Assembly (NCBI RefSeq): GCF_006352025.1
Contig: NZ_CP040936.1
Span: 2,294,001-2,358,000, forward strand
Source: Hymenobacter sp. DG01
GTDB lineage: Bacteria > Bacteroidota > Bacteroidia > Cytophagales > Hymenobacteraceae
Direction of reading: 5' to 3'
DNA length: 64,000 nucleotides
The first letter of the stretch is position 1, and the number at the start of each line of letters is the position of its first letter. The position numbers were made by a program, and so were the translations under genes. The notes beneath the pieces were generated by a model. It saw only the letters and a program-made list of their open reading frames with translations. It was not told the DNA's origin and made no database searches. Positions 25,563 to 33,579 of this stretch are shown piece after piece.

Positions 25563-26180
25563 TTAGTTCGTGGCCAGCACTTTGTAGCCAGTGCCGTTAA
25601 TAGCTTGGGCGACCTGCGCGGCGGGGCTTTTGGCCGCATCAAAGCGGACTTGCGCTGTGCCCTGGTCGTAGGAAACGGTCACGGCCTGCACGCCCGGCAG
25701 CTGCTGCACCGCGTGCTCGACGTGTTTCGCGCAGGCGTCGCAGGTCATGCCCCCGATGCGGTAGTTCGCCGTTTGCCAGACCGGTCCGGCTGCACTTGCG
25801 GCCACTGGAACGGGTGCGACTGGGGTGGGGTACAACTTTGCCCCGTAGTAAGGGAAGGCCAGCAGCAGCGCCGCCAGTACCGTTACCACACCTAGGAAGA
25901 CCTTGGACTGCATAAAGGTGGGTTTTGTGTCCACTGTGCAGCCGCAGGCATCGGCGGCCGGCGCTGGTTTGAGTTGCTGATACCAGGCAAAGCCCAGTGC
26001 ACCCACGGTAAGGGCTACTGAGTAGGGCCGCAGGGGTTCGAGCCAGGCAAAGGCCGAGGCCACGCCGCCCAGGCCCCCCAGGACCGCCAGCAGCGGCGTG
26101 ATGCAGCACAGCGACGCGGCCAGCGCCGCCACCAAGCCGGCCCCGAGCAGGGGTTTGTTGGAAGAAGGGGAAGTATTCAT
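25563..26180 (-). CDS. merTP: MerTP-type mercuric transport protein (MerT-HMA fusion)
   Basis: 205 aa. MerT-like membrane helices include the first-helix vicinal pair C25-C26 (ASLCCITPLL) and a CGC pair after the second helix (ADACGCTVD). A third helix (about 92-112) precedes a C-terminal heavy-metal-associated domain with MTCDACAKHVEHAV. The protein would take up Hg2+ across the inner membrane and pass it between Cys pairs. It overlaps the ArsR gene by 4 bp. No merA mercuric reductase is present in the window. Confidence 0.9.
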   Translation of the reverse strand: MNTSPSSNKPLLGAGLVAALAASLCCITPLLAVLGGLGGVASAFAWLEPLRPYSVALTVGALGFAWYQQLKPAPAADACGCTVDTKPTFMQSKVFLGVVTVLAALLLAFPYYGAKLYPTPVAPVPVAASAAGPVWQTANYRIGGMTCDACAKHVEHAVQQLPGVQAVTVSYDQGTAQVRFDAAKSPAAQVAQAINGTGYKVLATN

Positions 26181-26560
26181 AAGGCCGATTGAAGCGAAGG
26201 AGTGGCCGCTAAGCCCGCCAATAGCGGTTGCAGAATGGGTAAATGCGGTTGGCTGAGGGCATAAAACACGGTCTGGCCGACCTTATGGGCGTGCAGCACG
26301 CCCCCATCTTTGAGCTTGCGTAAGTGCTGGGACACGGCCGAGACGGTCATTTGCAGCACGTCGGCGATGTCGCACACGCACAACTGCTGTTCGTCGGCCA
26401 GTAGCAGCAGGATTTTCAGGCGCACCTCGTTGCCAGCCAGGGCCAGAACCGAGGCCAGGGACAGAAGGGCCGGCTCAACGCGGGCCAATCGCGCCTGACA
26501 CTGCTCGATACGGGCCGTATCAGCGAATACCCGGATGCAGGCAGTAGCTTTTTTAGTCAT
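26177..26560 (-). CDS. ArsR/SmtB-family metal-responsive repressor
   Basis: 127 aa. The winged helix-turn-helix is NEVRLKILLLLADEQQLCVCD followed by IADVLQMTVSAVSQHLRKLK. C61 and C63 in the alpha-3 CVCD motif, plus N-terminal C8 and C21, resemble the Cys set of CadC/ArsR sensors for thiophilic metals. As first gene of the merTP operon it probably represses its own promoter, releasing on Hg, Cd, Pb or As binding; which metal cannot be read. ATG start. Confidence 0.92.
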   Translation of the reverse strand: MTKKATACIRVFADTARIEQCQARLARVEPALLSLASVLALAGNEVRLKILLLLADEQQLCVCDIADVLQMTVSAVSQHLRKLKDGGVLHAHKVGQTVFYALSQPHLPILQPLLAGLAATPSLQSAL

Positions 26561-26567
26561 GGTTATG

Positions 26568-26600
26568 CAAAGGTACTACTTGCGAATTTAAGCAATTGCT
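26568..26600 (-). promoter_or_regulatory. Promoter and palindromic operator of the metal operon
   Basis: On the minus strand TACCTTTG (26575 to 26568) matches the -7 consensus TAnnTTTG, 8 bp before the arsR ATG. The perfect palindrome AGCAATTGCT (26591-26600) covers the -33 area. This is the expected layout for ArsR autorepression and would give a very short or absent leader. Confidence 0.5.
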
Positions 26601-26671
26601 AAAATAAAAAGTTTCTTCTTTTTAAGCTAAAGCGCAGTCTTTGCTTGCATTTCATCACAGTATCTCACGGC

Positions 26672-27121
26672 TCAGGAAAGCAAGCCAGCTTGCTTGGCAG
26701 CCCCAATGAGGTTGGGCGCGTTTTTGAGGGTAGCCAGCACGAAGCGCTTGGCCGATTCCTTGACCTCGTCCTTGCTGACTTCGCGGGTTTCGGCCAGCAC
26801 AAACTCGCTCAGGTTGTGGAAGGCTTCCGTGAGGGCCTGGCGCTTGGGCTGGTCGGAGCGCAGCAGCTCGTAGGCCAGCGCAATCTGGGCGTCAATCTTA
26901 TGGCGGCGGGTGCTGAACACGGTGCTGTGCCCTACGTGCGGCCGGATGCGGTCCAGAAGCTCTACCAACGGCACCAGCCGGGTAGCGGTAGAGTTCAGCA
27001 GCTTGTCGCGCCGGCCGATGGGGGCCGGGGTAGGCAGGGTTGGGGCGACCGGCGGGGGTAGCACTCCTGCATTGATTGCCGGATGCTCGGCGGATGTTAC
27101 CGGGTCGGGGGGCAGGTTCAT
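26672..27121 (-). CDS. Hypothetical protein (149 aa)
   Basis: I do not recognise the family. The first 45 residues are Pro-rich and look disordered; the rest is predicted helical (KIDAQIALAYELLRSDQ, KDEVKESAKRFVLATLKNAP). The open frame extends two codons to a TTG; the ATG at 27121 is preferred. No signal peptide. Codon use fits the genome. The 63-nt palindrome lies just upstream. Confidence 0.65.
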   Translation of the reverse strand: MNLPPDPVTSAEHPAINAGVLPPPVAPTLPTPAPIGRRDKLLNSTATRLVPLVELLDRIRPHVGHSTVFSTRRHKIDAQIALAYELLRSDQPKRQALTEAFHNLSEFVLAETREVSKDEVKESAKRFVLATLKNAPNLIGAAKQAGLLS

Positions 27122-27188
27122 AACCAAGAAGCTAGCGGATAGTGCATTAAATCAATACCTCAGCCAAAATAACGACATTCCGCTGGAG

Positions 27189-27251
27189 TAATACCACATA
27201 AGCGCATCAGGCCCCGGCAGTGCCGGGGCCTGATGCGCTTATGTGGTATTA
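27189..27251. repeat. 63-nt near-perfect palindrome
   Basis: Arms of 31 nt (27189-27219 and 27221-27251) are perfectly complementary around a single central G, and the core is GC-rich (GGCCCCGGCA). It lies 11 bp beyond the stop of the YopX-like gene. There is no T run on the minus strand, so it is much longer and differently built than the window's ordinary terminators. It could still terminate transcription or mark a mobile-element scar. Confidence 0.8.
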
Positions 27252-27262
27252 TGATGCTGAGC

Positions 27263-27694
27263 CTACGCCCAGTGGTCCTCAATGAAGCGGGCGTGATGCT
27301 CGAACTGCCGGCGCCAATGCGGCTCGACGTAGAAATTGGTCCAGATGCGCTTATACGGCACTGCTGCCAGGGGCACGTCCTGAGCGTTGCGCAGCACGAA
27401 TCCCCGGGCCGGGTCAAAAAAAGCGTAGGCAAAGTACGAGGGGCCCACGGCGCCCGGCTGCCGGAACACCTGCACCACGTCGGTTTCGTAGATTTCCTGT
27501 CCCTCCATATCCGGGGTGCCGCTGGCCAGCATCAGGCAGTGCTCCCGCTTGAAGTCGGTGCTTTTAAGGTCACTGAGGCCGACAGGCCGCTGGCCGTCGG
27601 CGGTATCTATGACACTCCCTACCTCTAAATTATTAAGCATCTGGCCTTTGTCGCCATGTTTACGCCATTGTCGGAAACGGGTAGGATGCTTCAT
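27263..27694 (-). CDS. YopX-like protein
   Basis: 143 aa. It opens MKHPTRFRQWRKHGDKGQM and carries GTPDMEGQEIYETDVVQVF, the core motif (G-x-x-I-Y-E-x-D-x-V) of the phage-associated YopX family, a small beta-barrel of unknown function. The open frame reaches a TTG at 27790, but the ATG at 27694 fits. YopX proteins usually come from phages; no other phage gene is nearby, so it may be a domesticated remnant. Confidence 0.75.
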   Translation of the reverse strand: MKHPTRFRQWRKHGDKGQMLNNLEVGSVIDTADGQRPVGLSDLKSTDFKREHCLMLASGTPDMEGQEIYETDVVQVFRQPGAVGPSYFAYAFFDPARGFVLRNAQDVPLAAVPYKRIWTNFYVEPHWRRQFEHHARFIEDHWA

Positions 27695-27793
27695 AAGTGG
27701 GAGAAAGGTGGGGCGCTGAACGAGTTTCGGAAAAAGATCAGATAAGACACTGGTTTTTTCTGAAAGCTGCTTTTCAGCGCCCCATCCCAAGCT

Positions 27794-29200
27794 TTATTGG
27801 ATAAAATCAGGCCGGATCAGGTTCTCAAACGTGAAAATTTCGTCCCACTTTTCCTGGCTCAGCAACTGGCGGTCGGTTACGGCAATGTCGTGCACGGTTT
27901 TGCCGGTTTTGAGGGCTTCTTTGGCAATTTCGGCCGAGGTTTCGTAGCCCAGCACCGGGTTCAGCTGGGTCACGATGCCGATGCTGTTGCGCACCATATT
28001 TTCGGCGTGCTGGGCATTGGCCGTAATGCCTACCACGCACTTTTCGCGCAGAGTATGGCAGGCGTTGGTCATGTAGGAAATAGAAGTGAACAGAGCAAAG
28101 GAAATAACCGGCTCCATTACGTTCAGCTGCAGCTGGCCCGCTTCGGCCGCCATAGTCACCGTCAAATCGGCCCCAATCACATAAAACGCCGTTTGGTTGA
28201 CTACCTCCGGCACCACGGGGTTTACCTTGCCGGGCATGATGCTGGAGCCGGGCTGCAGGGGCGGCAGGTTGATTTCGAACAGGCCTGTGCGCGGCCCCGA
28301 AGACAGCAGGCGCAGATCGTTACAGATTTTGGAGAGTTTCACGGCGGTGCGCTTCAGCACCCCTGAGAGCTGCACGTAGGCGCCCGTGTCGTAGGTAGCT
28401 TCAATCAGGTCGCCGGCTAGGCTCAGGTCGAGGCCGGTTACCTCGCGCAGGTGCTTGGTTACCAGGTCGGCGTAGCCGTGGGGGGCATTTACGCCGGTAC
28501 CAATGGCCGTGGCCCCCATGTTAATTTCGCTGATGAGGCGGCGGCTGTCTTCAATACGCAGCAGCTCCTCGCGCAGGTTGGTGGCAAAGGCCCGGAACTC
28601 GTCGCCCATGCTCATGGGCACGGCGTCCTGCAGCTGGGTACGGCCCATTTTCAGCACGTTTCGGAATTCCTCACCCTTGGCGGCAAAGGCATCGGCCAGC
28701 TCGCCCAGAGCCTGGCTATAACCGATCAGCTTGTTGCTGAGGGCTATGCGGAAGGCGGTGGGGTAGGCGTCGTTGGTAGATTGGGAGCAGTTGACGTGGT
28801 TATTAGGATGGCAGAACTCGTACTCGCCTTTGCGCTTGCCCATGAGCTCCAGGGCCACGTTGGCAATTACCTCGTTGGCATTCATGTTCACCGAAGTACC
28901 GGCTCCGCCCTGAATCATGTCGGTCAGAAACTGGTCGTTCAACTCCCCGGAGGCCACCCGGTCGCAGGCTTTGATAATGCACTCAGCAATGGCCGAATCG
29001 AGCACGCCCAGGTCGCGGTTGGCCATGGCAGCGGCTTTTTTCACGTAGGCCAGGGCCTGCACAAACAGCGGCTCCGATTTCAGCGGAATTCCCGTGATGT
29101 GGAAGTTTTCCAGGGCCCGCAGGGTCTGGATACCATAATATACTTCGTCGGGGATAGCCCGTTCGCCAAGGAAATCGTGTTCAAGCCGGGTGGTTTGCAT
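27794..29200 (-). CDS. aspA: Aspartate ammonia-lyase
   Basis: 468 aa, class II fumarase/aspartase superfamily, converting aspartate to fumarate and ammonia. The superfamily signature GSSIMPGKVNPVVPE holds the catalytic Ser loop; GAGTSVNMNANEVIAN and NCSQSTNDAYPTAF are the other two conserved regions. TGTVNA-type fumarase residues are replaced by GTGVNAPHGY, and the Lys/Asn pattern favours aspartase over fumarase. It is monocistronic, with a spacer of 376 bp to speD on the other strand. Confidence 0.92.
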   Translation of the reverse strand: MQTTRLEHDFLGERAIPDEVYYGIQTLRALENFHITGIPLKSEPLFVQALAYVKKAAAMANRDLGVLDSAIAECIIKACDRVASGELNDQFLTDMIQGGAGTSVNMNANEVIANVALELMGKRKGEYEFCHPNNHVNCSQSTNDAYPTAFRIALSNKLIGYSQALGELADAFAAKGEEFRNVLKMGRTQLQDAVPMSMGDEFRAFATNLREELLRIEDSRRLISEINMGATAIGTGVNAPHGYADLVTKHLREVTGLDLSLAGDLIEATYDTGAYVQLSGVLKRTAVKLSKICNDLRLLSSGPRTGLFEINLPPLQPGSSIMPGKVNPVVPEVVNQTAFYVIGADLTVTMAAEAGQLQLNVMEPVISFALFTSISYMTNACHTLREKCVVGITANAQHAENMVRNSIGIVTQLNPVLGYETSAEIAKEALKTGKTVHDIAVTDRQLLSQEKWDEIFTFENLIRPDFIQ

Positions 29201-29576
29201 AACAAGAAGCTAGGGTGGAGGTCAAGAAGAAAGCGCGAAAAGAAGCTGAGACGCCCGCTACAGCTGAGCATCTTCTCCCAACGCAAACACGAAGGTAGAA
29301 GGCCTGTTTTAAAGTTGAGGTCTGACAGCAGAAGGCAACCACCTTGTTGAGCTACTGTACTGCTTCTAGTGTCCGGAAGTTGAGCTTGCTCCGGACCAGG
29401 GAACATGAACTGCCTATGCTCCACCCGGCAACTCATTCCTGGTAGCGTTTTGCTGGCCTCTCTACGCGGTGCCTACCCCCTGCCCTGCCTCAGAAGCCCT
29501 CAGTTTTGATACCAGCCGGGGCCTGCGTAGTATTGCTGACGGGCTTCCGTGAAGTGGGCAGCCTGCTGGTTATCTG
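29201..29576. other. Divergent intergenic region aspA / speD
   Basis: 376 bp without a credible gene. A stem GTCCGGA (29371-29377) / TCCGGAC (29390-29396) with a 12-nt loop is present. I could not assign a promoter or a known leader RNA. Confidence 0.35.
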
Positions 29577-29930
29577 ATGCATTCTTACGCACCCGGCCTC
29601 CATATCTTGGCCACCTTTACGTCCCCGCCTGCTGCCCTGCTCAACGCGCCGGCCTGCCGCGCCTTTTTTACAGACCAGGTAGCGGCGCTGGGCCTTACCT
29701 GCGTGGGCGAGGCCTATCACGCCTTTCCAGAAGGCGGCTTTACGGCTGTGCTGGCCCTCACCGAGTCGCACCTGAGCATTCATACCTGGCCCGAGCACGG
29801 CCTGGCTACCTTCGATGTGTTCCTGTCCAACTTCCGCCGCGACAACGCCGACCGGGCCCGGGAGCTGTACGCTGCTACCTTAGCCTTCTTCGGGGGCGAG
29901 GAGCAGTCGAAAACGGAGGTTCGCCGATGA
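29577..29930 (+). CDS. speD: S-adenosylmethionine decarboxylase-like protein (SpeD)
   Basis: 117 aa, class 1b pyruvoyl-type decarboxylase. Self-cleavage is expected at E63-S64 in LTESHLSIHTWPEHG, making the pyruvoyl group from S64; H69 is conserved. The catalytic Cys of the characterised T. maritima enzyme (in DVFTCG) is replaced: here the segment reads DVFLSN, with S84. It heads the polyamine cluster and its stop overlaps the next start (ATGA). Making decarboxylated SAM for the aminopropyltransferase four genes downstream is the simplest role, but the missing Cys leaves another amino-acid decarboxylation possible. Confidence 0.88.
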   Translation: MHSYAPGLHILATFTSPPAALLNAPACRAFFTDQVAALGLTCVGEAYHAFPEGGFTAVLALTESHLSIHTWPEHGLATFDVFLSNFRRDNADRARELYAATLAFFGGEEQSKTEVRR

Positions 29931-31258
29931 GTACTACCCTACCCCCGCCCGCCGCGCCAGCCCAGGTAGAGTGCCCGAGTTGCTGGCAACAGCTTCCGTA
30001 CTACGATGCCATCAACAGCGCCTTTTTCGGTTGCCCGAAGTGCCACACGTTTTTTGAGTATCCGGAAATAGGCAAGCCCAAGCCACTCCAGAAGTTCAAG
30101 GCTCAGCCCTCCCTGCAGCGCACCCTACCCCTCGGAACGACGGGAACCCTGCAGGGCCGGCCCTACCGGGTAACGGGCTACATGTGGCGGCGCGAATCCA
30201 AATCCACGGCGCATTGGGAGGAGTATCAGCTGCGGCACGAAGAAACCGGCGCTTATCACCAATTGGCTGTGTACCAGGGCCACTGGATGCTAATTGAGCC
30301 CACCGAGGAACAGTACCGCGTGCAGCAGGGCAACAGCCGCCGGGCCTTTGTGGAAACCGCCGACGATACTTTCCTGCTTTACAACCGCTACTCGCCACGT
30401 GTGCTCCACGCCGAGGGCGAGTTCGACTGGAATGTGCTGGGCGATGAAAGCCTCAGTATTTCCGAATACATTAGCCCGCCCTTGATGCTGGTGCGCGAGC
30501 GGACCGCGACCAAACGGGTGCACTGGTTTCGGGCCCAACACCTCGACCCGCTCGAAATTCAGAACGGCTTCCGCGTCGTCAACAGCCGCATTCCGTTCCG
30601 TACAGGCGTTGGCGCCATTGAGCCTGGGCCGGCTCATGCTACCTGGCCCATTCTGCGCACTTTCTCGTTGGTGGTGGCCCTGCTGGTGGTGGCCACCCAC
30701 CTCTTCTTGATGGCCTGGGGCAACGAAACGGTACTTGACACGGACTTTGTCAGCAGCCCGCAAACCGTACCGCTGGAGCAGGCCGTGGGCAGCAGCGCCG
30801 ACCGGCCCATGCACGTTTCGCCCTCGTTTACGGTGCCCGGAACCGGAGCCCTTTCCATCAGGCTCAGCGCCAACGTGGATAATAGCTGGCTGGAACTGCC
30901 CTTCACGGTGGTAAACGAGCAAACCGGGCAGCTGTTTGAGGCGACCCGGGGCATAGAATATTACCATGGGGTAGAAGACGGGGAAAGCTGGAGCGAGGGC
31001 AGCACCGAAACCGATGCCCTGCTCAACAGCGTCCCGGCCGGCCGCTACCACCTCAATTTCTATCCGGCCGCCGACGCCAGCAACCAGAACCCCATTTCTT
31101 TTCACGCCACGGTGCAGGCCCGGGCCTCCTTCGGCTCCAATGCGTTTCTGGCGCTGGTGCTGCTGCTGCTCTACCCGGCCATTCAGTTTGTCCGGCGCCA
31201 CTACCACGAGCAGCAGCGCTGGGAAAACAGCGACTACGGGCCTGGCGCTGCTTCTTAA
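29927..31258 (+). CDS. DUF4178 membrane protein with N-terminal zinc ribbon
   Basis: 443 aa. Residues 14-40 form a zinc ribbon with CPSC and CPKC knuckles. DUF4178 segments follow (about 70-210; YRVTGYMWRRES, WEEYQLRHEETG, YLLY-type strands). Two membrane segments, TFSLVVALLVVATHLFLMAW and FLALVLLLLYPAIQFV, flank an extracytoplasmic domain of about 130 residues. The start overlaps the speD stop by 4 bp, and the long open frame upstream of it is a shadow. DUF4178 has no known activity; it recurs with aminopropyltransferase and DUF350 genes, suggesting a shared membrane complex. Confidence 0.85.
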   Translation: MSTTLPPPAAPAQVECPSCWQQLPYYDAINSAFFGCPKCHTFFEYPEIGKPKPLQKFKAQPSLQRTLPLGTTGTLQGRPYRVTGYMWRRESKSTAHWEEYQLRHEETGAYHQLAVYQGHWMLIEPTEEQYRVQQGNSRRAFVETADDTFLLYNRYSPRVLHAEGEFDWNVLGDESLSISEYISPPLMLVRERTATKRVHWFRAQHLDPLEIQNGFRVVNSRIPFRTGVGAIEPGPAHATWPILRTFSLVVALLVVATHLFLMAWGNETVLDTDFVSSPQTVPLEQAVGSSADRPMHVSPSFTVPGTGALSIRLSANVDNSWLELPFTVVNEQTGQLFEATRGIEYYHGVEDGESWSEGSTETDALLNSVPAGRYHLNFYPAADASNQNPISFHATVQARASFGSNAFLALVLLLLYPAIQFVRRHYHEQQRWENSDYGPGAAS

Positions 31259-31281
31259 CACTTGCTACCCCCTTCCCCTGC

Positions 31282-31473
31282 ATGGACTGGCTACGCTCCC
31301 TCTGGAAAATTAAGTTCTACGCCCTGTTTGCCCTACTCATTTACGGGGGCTTCCTGTGGTCGGGGCTGCATGGCAGCCGCTGGCTGGGCTCCGACGATGA
31401 AAACACCGAAAACCTGAACGGCAACAGTCACACCACCGGCACCGGCGGCCGCAACAGCTTCTATCACAAGTAG
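31282..31473 (+). CDS. Small membrane protein (63 aa), hypothetical
   Basis: One membrane helix (about 11-30, FYALFALLIYGGFLWSGL) and a hydrophilic tail rich in Asn, Gly and Thr. It starts 23 bp after the DUF4178 gene in the same direction. I do not know the family; its position inside the polyamine cluster suggests a small accessory subunit. Confidence 0.7.
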   Translation: MDWLRSLWKIKFYALFALLIYGGFLWSGLHGSRWLGSDDENTENLNGNSHTTGTGGRNSFYHK

Positions 31474-31488
31474 TGAATGAGTAAATGA

Positions 31489-31575
31489 GTGAATGAGTGA
31501 GTTTTTAATGTGCTGTCATCTTGAGGCCGGTTCTACTCTACTCAGTCACCCTACTTCCCTCAATCACTCATTCAC
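31489..31575. repeat. Inverted repeat with GAATGAGT iterations
   Basis: The spacer after the 63-aa gene carries iterated GAATGAGT-type units (31474-31501). GTGAATGAGTGA (31489-31500) is matched by the inverted TCACTCATTCAC (31564-31575), 63 nt away. This looks like a dispersed intergenic element. Confidence 0.5.
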
Positions 31576-31586
31576 CATTTCACTTT

Positions 31587-31802
31587 ATGGAATACCTCAA
31601 CTTCAAGCTTATTGCCGCCTCGGTTATTTACTCCGTCATCGGCATTGCTATTCTGGTTATCAGCTTCGTGATTTTTGAGAAGATGACCCCGCGCACGCTC
31701 TGGCGCGAGATTATGGAGGAGCACAACACGGCCCTGGCCATTGTGGCGGCGGCGTTCATGATTGCCGTGGCCCTGATCATCAGTTCTGCCATTCATGGAT
31801 AA
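31587..31802 (+). CDS. DUF350 membrane protein (71 aa)
   Basis: Two hydrophobic helices (about 8-30 and 49-68) separated by a polar loop with TLWREIMEEHNTALAIV, the hallmark of one DUF350 (YjfL-like) unit. The ATG at 31587 is used; the longer frame upstream runs through a repeat. It overlaps the aminopropyltransferase start by 8 bp, implying translational coupling. The family is unassigned and seen in membrane-stress gene clusters. Confidence 0.85.
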   Translation: MEYLNFKLIAASVIYSVIGIAILVISFVIFEKMTPRTLWREIMEEHNTALAIVAAAFMIAVALIISSAIHG

Positions 31803-33372
31803 AGTGCCCGTGCGCCGGGCGCGGCGGGCTGCTCCGGCAGCGGCCCTACCCCCCGCCCCGGCCGATTACCACCCGGCGTTGCTGCTGGGCTCCGTGTTTG
31901 TTATTGCCACCTGCGGGCTGATTTACGAGCTGATTGCGGGCACGCTGGCCTCCTACCTGCTCGGCGACTCGGTAACGCAGTTCTCTACCATCATCGGGGC
32001 CTACCTCTTCTCCATGGGCATTGGCTCCTGGCTGTCGCGCTACCTGGGTGGGTCGTTGCTGCGGTGGTTTATCCGGCTGGAAATTATGGTGGGGATAGTG
32101 GGCGGCTTTTCGGCTCCGCTGCTGTTCGTGCTGTTCGAGTACGTCACCTCCTTCCGGCTGATTCTCTACGCCCTGGTGAGCCTGACCGGGGTGCTGGTGG
32201 GACTGGAAATTCCGCTGCTGATGCGGATTCTGGAGAACCGCTTCGAGTTCAAGGATCTTGTTTCCCGGGTCTTCACCTTCGATTATATCGGGGCGCTGCT
32301 GGCCTCGCTCATTTTTCCGCTGGTGCTGGTACCACAGCTGGGCCTTATCCGGACGTCGCTGCTCTTCGGGGCCCTGAACGTGGTAGTGGCTGGCGTGGCC
32401 CTGTACCGCTTCCCCGAAACCCGCCCGTTTCGGCGCAGTCTGGCGGGTGGCTTGGTGGTTTCCCTGCTCGCCCTAGTGGTTTGCTTTGGCTACGCGGAGC
32501 GCATCCAGACCTACACCGAAGACATGGCGTTCCAGGATCAGGTTATTTACTCTAAAAGCACTACCTACCAGCGCATCGTACTTACCAAAAACCAGCGCGA
32601 GCTGCGGCTTTTCCTGAACGGCAATTTGCAGTTCAGCTCCCTGGATGAGTACCGCTACCACGAGGCCCTGGTGCACCCCGCTATGCAGGCCCTACCCCAG
32701 GCCCGGCGCGTATTGGTGCTGGGCGGCGGTGACGGCTTGGCCGTGCGTGAGCTGCTGAAATACCCCCAGCTGCAAAGCATCCGCCTCGTGGACCTTGACG
32801 CGGGCATGACCCGGCTGTTTCGGCAGAACGAAATGCTGCTGGGTTTGAACAAGCGCGCCCTGCTTCACCCCAAGGTAGAAGTCATCAATGGCGACGCTTA
32901 CCAGTGGGTACGCCAGGATACGGCCCGCTACGACTGCATTGTGGTGGATTTCCCCGATCCTGGCAACTACTCCATCGGCAAGCTGTATTCGGTGGCGTTC
33001 TACCGGGAGCTGGAAAAACGGTTGGCGCCCGGCGGCTGGATAGTGGTACAGAGCACTTCGCCGTACGTAGCCCGACAGTCGTTTTGGTGCGTGAACCACA
33101 CGCTCCAGGCCGCCGGCTTTACTACCCTGCCTTACCATTGCTACGTGCCCTCGTTCGGGGAATGGGGCTTCGTGCTGGCCGGCCGCAACGCGCACTGGCG
33201 CCCCGATGCCGGCCCCCTACCCCCCGGCCTACGCTACATCACGCCCGCTACCATCCGCGACATGCGCTTCTTCCCACCCGATATGAGTGAGGTTCCAACC
33301 GAGGTCAACCAGCTCAACAACCAGGCCCTGGTGCGCTACTTCGAGGAAGACTGGGGCCCATACGTGCACTAG
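31795..33372 (+). CDS. Membrane-anchored polyamine aminopropyltransferase (spermidine synthase-like)
   Basis: 525 aa. Residues 25-235 hold about seven membrane helices (first one LLLGSVFVIATCGLIYELIA). Residues 245-500 form a spermidine synthase domain with the nucleotide-binding loop VLVLGGGDGLAVREL, the acidic IRLVDLDAGM, NGDAYQWV, and the active-site segment VVDFPDPGNYSIGKLYSVAF. The classical DSTDP reads DFPDP. It would transfer aminopropyl groups from decarboxylated SAM to a polyamine or another amine at the inner membrane. It is coupled to DUF350 by overlap. Confidence 0.92.
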   Translation: MDKVPVRRARRAAPAAALPPAPADYHPALLLGSVFVIATCGLIYELIAGTLASYLLGDSVTQFSTIIGAYLFSMGIGSWLSRYLGGSLLRWFIRLEIMVGIVGGFSAPLLFVLFEYVTSFRLILYALVSLTGVLVGLEIPLLMRILENRFEFKDLVSRVFTFDYIGALLASLIFPLVLVPQLGLIRTSLLFGALNVVVAGVALYRFPETRPFRRSLAGGLVVSLLALVVCFGYAERIQTYTEDMAFQDQVIYSKSTTYQRIVLTKNQRELRLFLNGNLQFSSLDEYRYHEALVHPAMQALPQARRVLVLGGGDGLAVRELLKYPQLQSIRLVDLDAGMTRLFRQNEMLLGLNKRALLHPKVEVINGDAYQWVRQDTARYDCIVVDFPDPGNYSIGKLYSVAFYRELEKRLAPGGWIVVQSTSPYVARQSFWCVNHTLQAAGFTTLPYHCYVPSFGEWGFVLAGRNAHWRPDAGPLPPGLRYITPATIRDMRFFPPDMSEVPTEVNQLNNQALVRYFEEDWGPYVH

Positions 33373-33579
33373 AACTATCCAGAACGTTCGGTCCGATGTA
33401 GGAGGCGTCCGACCGGTTGGCTTCGTGCTGACTCCTGTGCGGTCGGGTTTGGATAGTCCGAGGGGGTAGGCGAACAGAGCAAAGGGCGCGGCCGGCAACC
33501 GGTCAGCAGCCTCTGGCATCGGCCCGGAACAAAAAGCATTTGCAAGGCTGAAACTCTCCATCTCACAACTTCACCACCC

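Noticed and set aside
26672-27694. A prophage around the YopX-like gene.
   Set aside because: No integrase, terminase, capsid or tail gene is present; a lone YopX-like gene is insufficient.
29549-31258. A single 569-aa protein covering speD and the DUF4178 gene.
   Set aside because: The first 126 codons are the out-of-frame shadow of speD; the ATG at 29927, overlapping the speD stop, gives the real DUF4178 protein.
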